From the NCBI GenBank assembly GCA_951799445.1, contig OX637290.1, positions 22,624,987 through 22,688,986 of the forward strand: 64,000 nucleotides of DNA, given 5' to 3'. Both the position numbers and the translations under genes were made by a program. Source of the stretch: Pseudisothecium myosuroides (taxonomy: Eukaryota > Streptophyta > Bryopsida > Hypnales > Lembophyllaceae). The notes under the pieces are model-generated. The model made no database searches. It was not told the origin of the DNA and worked only from the letters and a program-made list of their open reading frames with translations. Positions 58,133-64,000 of the stretch are shown one piece after another (within the stretch, counting starts at the first letter, position 1; every line of letters starts with the position of its first letter).

Positions 58133-61100
58133 GTAAGTTTTCATGCACAACGGCCTTGACTCAGGGTTTACGAGACTAGCATGTTCTAGACAGCTGAGTA
58201 ATGACGATGTGCTGAACCTGGAAAGAGAGTGGGGTGATGTGGTCCAAATACACATGTTTGCCTTAATTTCCTGATCACTGATTGCTTAAATCACTGATTC
58301 AGATTCAAATCTCGTTACTGGAACAGTTCATAAGTCGACAAACTTCCATGGCAGTATAAGTCTCACGGTTTATGGCTAATTCCTCATCTTCCTCTGATCT
58401 TGGGATGTCGTCATCCATCTACTGCAGTAGTAGTGCTCTATCTTGCTGTTGCGCACTTGAAATAGGCAGATTCAACTTGACGGGATTTGGAATTTGTCTT
58501 GCTTGTCTGATTGCTTATCACTGATTCAGAGAATTTTCTAAATGCCAGTGAGGGAAACAGTTACCTAATTGAGTTGAGGGAAACAGTTACCTATTTAGAG
58601 GGCAACAGTTACCTGTTACTGATGAAGCCGCGAACACTGGAAAGTCTTTCAAGTAGCCTGACAGCACAAAACTGAGCTCCACAATTCTTCTGCAAGCCAC
58701 GGTTCCTTGCTTTGTGCAGCTCGTCCTTGATTCGATGTGTTAAAAATGGCATTCTTGAAAACACCACAATGGGCTTTCGTTAAACATTTCATCCATTCTT
58801 GAAATCGTTCAATTATTTATTCAAAGATTATTTGGGTTTCATCCATATGCAAGAAATTCCATTTCCTCATCCAAATTTCAGATCCATACCTTAAGTTTGG
58901 CTATTTGTTTTGTTTGTTTTATTGCGTTGAGATCTCCTGGATTGTGCGTCTTTCGGTTGTGTGCATGAAACCCTTGGAAAGCTCTTGGTGAGGAGGGGTG
59001 CATGGGCTTTGTTTTGTGGTGTTTGGACCTATGGTGGGAAAGTTATGGATTTTTGAGTTTTTTTTTAATTAAAAAATTTAGAGAAAATTATTTCTATTTT
59101 TGTTTTGGCTATGGCAACATCACAAGGCACACTAGCATTGTTTAAATTTGAGCACTGTTGGTATCATCCAATTAAAATACATTTGTTCCTACTGTGGCAT
59201 TCCAAACTTTACTATCGTTCCTAGGGTTTGTTTGTTGTACGGTAATAGAAATGGTTGCTATCTGGTTTTTCGATCAAAGCAATAAATGGCAAAATTACTC
59301 TAGATGTAGTGCACCACAACAATGGCTTGGATTCTTGGTCTCTCTATATATATTGCTTTAGATGATAGAGTATTAGGTGAATTATTTGCTTAGGAACTAG
59401 ATTAGCTTTGTCATAGTAGAATACACATACACATACGGACAGAAGAGTGGTATTTCAATTATGAAGGTTTCATTGCGGATGACACCAAGTGGCATGGTTT
59501 GTGAAACACACCATTGGCTAAGTTTGTTGATGCAAGCCTTGAATCCAATGTTTTCTTCCTTTCTTTCGAAGCGTATGAAAAGCTTAGAATTTGGTACGTG
59601 TTGCTTTGTTTTGCAAGCATACTTTGACATTGTTCCTATCCTCTGGACTCTCTTGGGGAAGGTTCATGTTTAGACATTTGGGTTACATTCTTGTCTCTCC
59701 ATTTAGAGCATTTTGGGGGACTTTGGACAATGCTATGACAAGTGTATGGTGCTTTGAGAGGAGATTTGTGGTTGGTCTTTCCTATTTGCTTGTTACGGTG
59801 TTCTAATGTGTTGATCCGTAAAAGCATCAAGGAAATAATGTCGTCTATATTGCAAGTCTTGAAGTTTGGGTATTGGTTGTAGCATTTGTAGCCTTATCAG
59901 CATGTTGCATATGAGTAGCTTGTATTGTGAGTTGTTTTTGCACTACTCGTGCATGTCTCCTTGGTGGTTGTTATAGATCACATTGCCGAGGTTTTTGTGG
60001 TCTGGGATTTCAACTTTGAACTATAGAAGTGATCATGTTCATTGAACAGTTTCTCATGAGTGGTGATGTTGGGTCTAGCACATTTGTGAAGCTATCGAGG
60101 GAATAAGGGACTAAAGGTGTGCATAGTGCGAATTTTCACCTACAAGTGTGGGTTACACCATGTACATCTTTCTTTGTATTGTGAGGAGTACAATGTTTGA
60201 CTTCAATGTTCTTGGGATGGGTTTGCCTAAAATTGATTCAAGCTAGTTCATATTCCTTATTATGTTTTTCCATCTTTTGCACCTTGTCCATTTAGGTGGT
60301 CTTAATTCTTTTGTAGCTAGGATTTTCTGTGAACGTCTTCTTATGACTAAAGAAAGCCTTGCCATGGCCAAGTGGTTTAGTTGTAAACCTCTAGAGACAA
60401 GGGCTTGGGGTGATTAGTTTCTCTTCAATTGTAAAAGCAAAGTGCTATAGAATGTCATGCACATTACTTCGTCATTGTATAGACCAAGTTTGTATGGTTG
60501 GAGTGTTGTGTTTGGTCTTTACAATTTGTTTGAGGTGATGTTTTAGTGTGTAGAGTTGGAAAGGCATTGAGGAAACAAGCAATGCATTGTGCGAGTCTTG
60601 ACGTACAGGTTTTGGTTTCAACGTTGTTGGTATTTTGCGAATTCAACTTGAAGTCGGTTGAAGTAAGTTTTGTTCGCATGTGATATGTTTCTATCTTTTG
60701 TCTATAGGGAGTGTTTGGCTTTATAGGGGTTCCCGTTTAACATTGTTTAGTAGACTTGGCATGGAATGCATGGGAATATGCAATTTGTGATTATATATAG
60801 CCTTGTCATGTGATAATTGATTGCAACTAAGTGATTTCAGTTAAAAACTCTTTGTAATCACACCTTTGGCATCTTAAATTGTTAGGATCCTACTATGGGT
60901 GGGTGACACTATGGTAATAGCAAAGGAATTTTCCATTGTACTTTCTAAGATTCAAGATTCATTGAGTATCATTTTAAATTTTGTTCAAATATCAATCTTG
61001 TATTTTTAGGATGTGGTATGAAGGATTGTCTATCATTGTAAATAAATTCAATTTGTTTTATGTAACATTGCTATTGTTATGACTTTTGTAGGAGAAAGTG

Positions 61101-61883
61101 AATAAATTAGTAGATATACCAACAACAATCCAATTAATTTGAATTTTTTCAAGAGGTAGAGATTGGTGTCAAGTTTTATCACTTAATTATTTTACACCCA
61201 AAACACCCTTGCCAATGACCTACAAGTCAAATGCCAATGTTAAGCTCAATTCATCTTTCTTTTATAATTGATGTGTTTTTTGTTGCTATTGAAATTTTAA
61301 GAAATTTTGATGGAAACAAATAAAATATTGTTATTGTCTTGAATAAAAAGTGAAAGAATTTTTTTATCAAATTTTATATAGAATAGAATAATTGGAAATT
61401 CTTACTACACTAGAACAAATTTCAAGTTTTTATTATAGCAAATCAAATTTGGACATACTTCCTTTGGTGCTAATGCGGTGCATGAGAAAACTATTGTATG
61501 CTACTAGGTTAGAGTTTAGACAGGATTGATTTGTTTCTAAGATGATTCTTTCATCAATCTTGTTTAATTTCTAAATGTGGGATTCCTTTCAAGTTATATT
61601 TGAAATCTATGATTCTATTTTTTTGACAATTTCTAACAATTTGCTTTTTATGTACAAAGGCTTTTAACTTTTGGTTCAATTTGGGCTATTTTCGTATATT
61701 GTTAAGCATATATTAAGTTACTCAATTTTGTTTTTGTACATAGTCCATCTTTTGATTTTAGAAGGTTGAGCACATGTTGCACACAATTGTAGATATGTTT
61801 TATTATTTTAAGCACTAAGACTAGGTCGTTGTGGCAGTTTGAAAACAACTTTTGACAAAACTACATTTCGAGCATTTTAAATT
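58133..61883 (+). other. Long leader/intron region of unit 3
   Basis: Counterpart of 9000-13114, retaining the 418-bp segment lost from unit 2 and lacking the unit 1 insert at 12452. No gene seen. Confidence 0.5.
59346..59353 (+). promoter_or_regulatory. TATA-like site, unit 3 variant
   Basis: TATATATA at the position of the unit 1 and 2 motif. Confidence 0.22.
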
Positions 61884-63783
61884 ATGGCAGAAGTGGAGTT
61901 CATGGACAACCAACCTTCTTCATCGGCAACGCGGCGTTATGAAGGTAATTTTCCTACCATTTAAAGCCATCTTTCTATTTTGCACTAGTATTTTTACTTT
62001 CATGAAGATATAATTGTGTATGCTCACTTTCTTAAAGAATGTATGATTACCATCCAATGTGAAAGAATAGAGATGATTGTTAGTACATGTATGAATGATT
62101 TTTTTTTCAATCATGAAATCACGTGCCTTTTATGAGTCATAAAAATTTCAAAATTTTTGGTGAATGCCACTAACTATGGGTATACTTGAATGTTGATATG
62201 ATATCCTTCTTCTTGATAGCTAAAGAATATTGATTGTATGAAATGAATGTGTGCAGATGCTGTTGCCAACGTTGAGAAGAAGTTGGATACATACTCAAAA
62301 GATTTGGTGGCTTGTAACGAACGTGTGCAAATGATGCATGCACTAGCATTCAACAACGAGCAATGTCAACATCTTGTTGATAAACTCAAAGAGGTCATTG
62401 AAAGTTCGAGTGTGTTTCTAAAGACATCACGTGGTGCACTCCTTGGATCATATGCACCTATGAAATTGGAAAAACATCTCTTAAGCTTCAAGCTACTCCT
62501 TGTGTTGGCTACTGAAATTGAAAGATTCATCGAAGGGTGTAGCCAAGATGCTTGGGTACCAGTTGCAATGACATTGACAAATGTGTTGGAGTTTGTTTCA
62601 TCTATGGCATTTCATTTGGAGTTGTGCCGAGTTGCCTTGTCTAGAAGAGGTGGAGCATTTGGAGGTCTAACCTTGGATCAAGTGGTAGACATGAGCAAGG
62701 ATGTCAATGAAATTGTCAAAACGAAGGCTTCTATGGACAAAGAAGCTCTCTTGAAGAAAATTTCATTGGCTTTGCCTTCATTGCATGGAGATGAAAAGGA
62801 TTTGGCAATTTATTTGCTTCAAAGACTTTTGAGGGTTGCCCCAATTCCGAGCATACCTTTACCAGAACCCAAATGGGATTTATCTCGATATTTGGCTTTC
62901 TGGGGAAGTATCTCCAAAAAGGTAAACGTAGGGGTGTCCATTGGAAGAGGAGCTTCAGCTACTGTATTCCAAGCCATGTGGTTGGGAATGGAAGTTGCAG
63001 TCAAGGTCTTCCTTGGGAAAAATAATCCAGAGTTCAAAAAGGAAGTGGATATTCTTGTAGGATTGTGCCATCTCAATATCACATCCATGTTTTGTTACAC
63101 TCAAGAGAGGCATAAGTGTTCTATTTTCATGGAGTTGATGGATGGAGACCTCTTTACATTGATGCAACAAAGACTCAAAAGAAATCCTGATTCTCCTCCT
63201 TTCAATATTTGGGAAGCAGTTGACCTAATGCACCAAATAGCGGAAGGGGGAAAGTACCTTCATGAGCAAGGAATTGTGCATAGGGACTTGAAGTCGATGA
63301 ACATTCTTGTCAAAAGTGTGAAGACACCAGGTATGGATTTGGAATATATACAAGCCAAGGTGGCAGACTTTAATGTATCCAAAATCAAGAAAAGGAGCAC
63401 CACAAACACAGAGCAAACAATGAATGTTGGAAGCAACAGATGGATGGCACCAGAGTTGATTCGACTCGAAAGCATGGGCAATCAAATGATTGTTGGAACC
63501 AGCAAGCAATCAACACCAAAGCATCCTCACAAATGTGATATTTACAGCTTTGCCATGGTGTGTTTTGAAATATTGACTGGAGAATTGCCTTTCGGGGACA
63601 TTGACGATGCAAAAAAGATGAAGACAATGATATTGGAGGGTGATCGTCCAAAGCTCCTTGCCCAATACCCTTTTCAGTTGAGAGCTTTGATTGAAAAATG
63701 TTGGAGTGCAAAGCCAAAAAGTCGTCCAACTTTTGATGACATTTGTCAAGAGTTGAAGTATGTGAAGTATATACTAATGACAG
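61884..63783 (+). CDS. MLKL/DUF1221-like N-terminal domain plus Ser/Thr kinase, unit 3 (open; TPR part beyond window)
   Basis: Exon 1 is 61884-61944 (MAEVEFMDNQPSSS) and exon 2 is 62257-63783, joined in phase, giving 529 uninterrupted residues. Residues 20-220 form a helical bundle like that of plant MLKL/DUF1221 kinases. The kinase domain has GRGASATVF near 248, the ATP-binding Lys at 270 (VAVK), catalytic Asp at 364 (HRDLKSMN), metal-binding Asp at 391 in DFN, and Glu at 420 in MAPEL. The Lys and both Asp are kept, so activity is possible in spite of DFN. The exon ends ATGACAG|GTTAGT as in the sisters, so the linker and TPR exons are expected just past 64000. It is the most diverged of the three and the only one without a visible break. 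Confidence 0.88.
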
Positions 63784-64000
63784 GTTAGTATTTGGACTGT
63801 CAAGGCTTTGAATTTTTAAACAATGTTCTTGTCTTGTTTTTAAGAATAGTGCTTAGTATGTGATCATTTGGATATAGTTTCTTGTTGTTGTTGACATGAA
63901 TGCATGATGTCTTTGCCAAGTGTTATTAAAATTTTAATGTTTATTATTCAAATGTTGCATATTATAGTGTATAAATTTATTGTTTGTTGTCTAATGACAA
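63784..64000 (+). other. Intron following the unit 3 kinase exon
   Basis: Homologous to 14943-15160, which precedes the 17-nt exon in unit 1. It runs off the window. Confidence 0.6.

Larger units (their letters stand above)
53593..64000 (+). repeat. Tandem segmental duplication, unit 3 (cut by window end)
   Basis: Same order as units 1 and 2 up to the end of the kinase exon at 63783 and the following intron. Shares with unit 2 the element at 53697-55261, shares with unit 1 the leader segment at 60367-60784, and lacks the small element present in both at 4661 and 30532. Confidence 0.88.

Noticed and set aside
1..64000. tRNA, rRNA or other structured RNA genes
   Set aside because: I looked for tRNA-like boxes and conserved rRNA cores and saw none.

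Overview
The window is nuclear DNA of a land plant. The evidence is an ascorbate peroxidase gene with GT-AG introns and a peroxisomal tail anchor, a plant-type DD39D mariner transposase, a MLKL/DUF1221-like kinase, AT-rich intergenic DNA with nested transposons, and a 100-bp piece of plastid rps2. A bryophyte such as a moss is my best guess, but that is inference; nothing in the sequence fixes the species.

Layout. Bases 474-2806 hold the last eight visible exons of an ascorbate peroxidase whose 5' end is outside the window. Bases 2807-4335 are a spacer with a lone thioesterase-like exon and a pair of short palindromes. From about 4336 to the end the window is a head-to-tail tandem array of a 24-25 kb unit: unit 1 at 4336-28710, unit 2 at 28711-53592, unit 3 from 53593 (first 10.4 kb only). 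Each unit has the same order: a conserved upstream block, a GC-richer leader with apparent noncoding exons, a TATA-bearing region, then one gene, then a transposon-rich tail.

The unit gene encodes a short N-terminal exon, a helical MLKL/DUF1221-like domain, a Ser/Thr kinase domain (DFN in place of DFG), a 17-nt linker exon, and one huge exon of nearly identical 34-residue TPR repeats. The repeats number about 32 in unit 1 and 46 in unit 2; the unit 3 array is beyond the window. The reading frame is broken once in the kinase of units 1 and 2, at different sites, and again in both TPR exons. Unit 3 is open as far as it can be seen. Array edges decay into intron and 3' flank, while the core stays homogenised.

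Because the units are paralogous, many mobile insertions can be read against an empty site in a sister unit. They include a full mariner with intact transposase, a TTAA-flanked family with CCC termini (piggyBac-like, one copy with a transposase C-terminal remnant), a TA-flanked family with AGGTAG termini, a CACTA-like element carrying a 0.4-kb-arm foldback, a LINE-like retroposon with a 12-bp target duplication, and the plastid fragment. The markers group the units in conflicting ways, which suggests conversion or loss between units.
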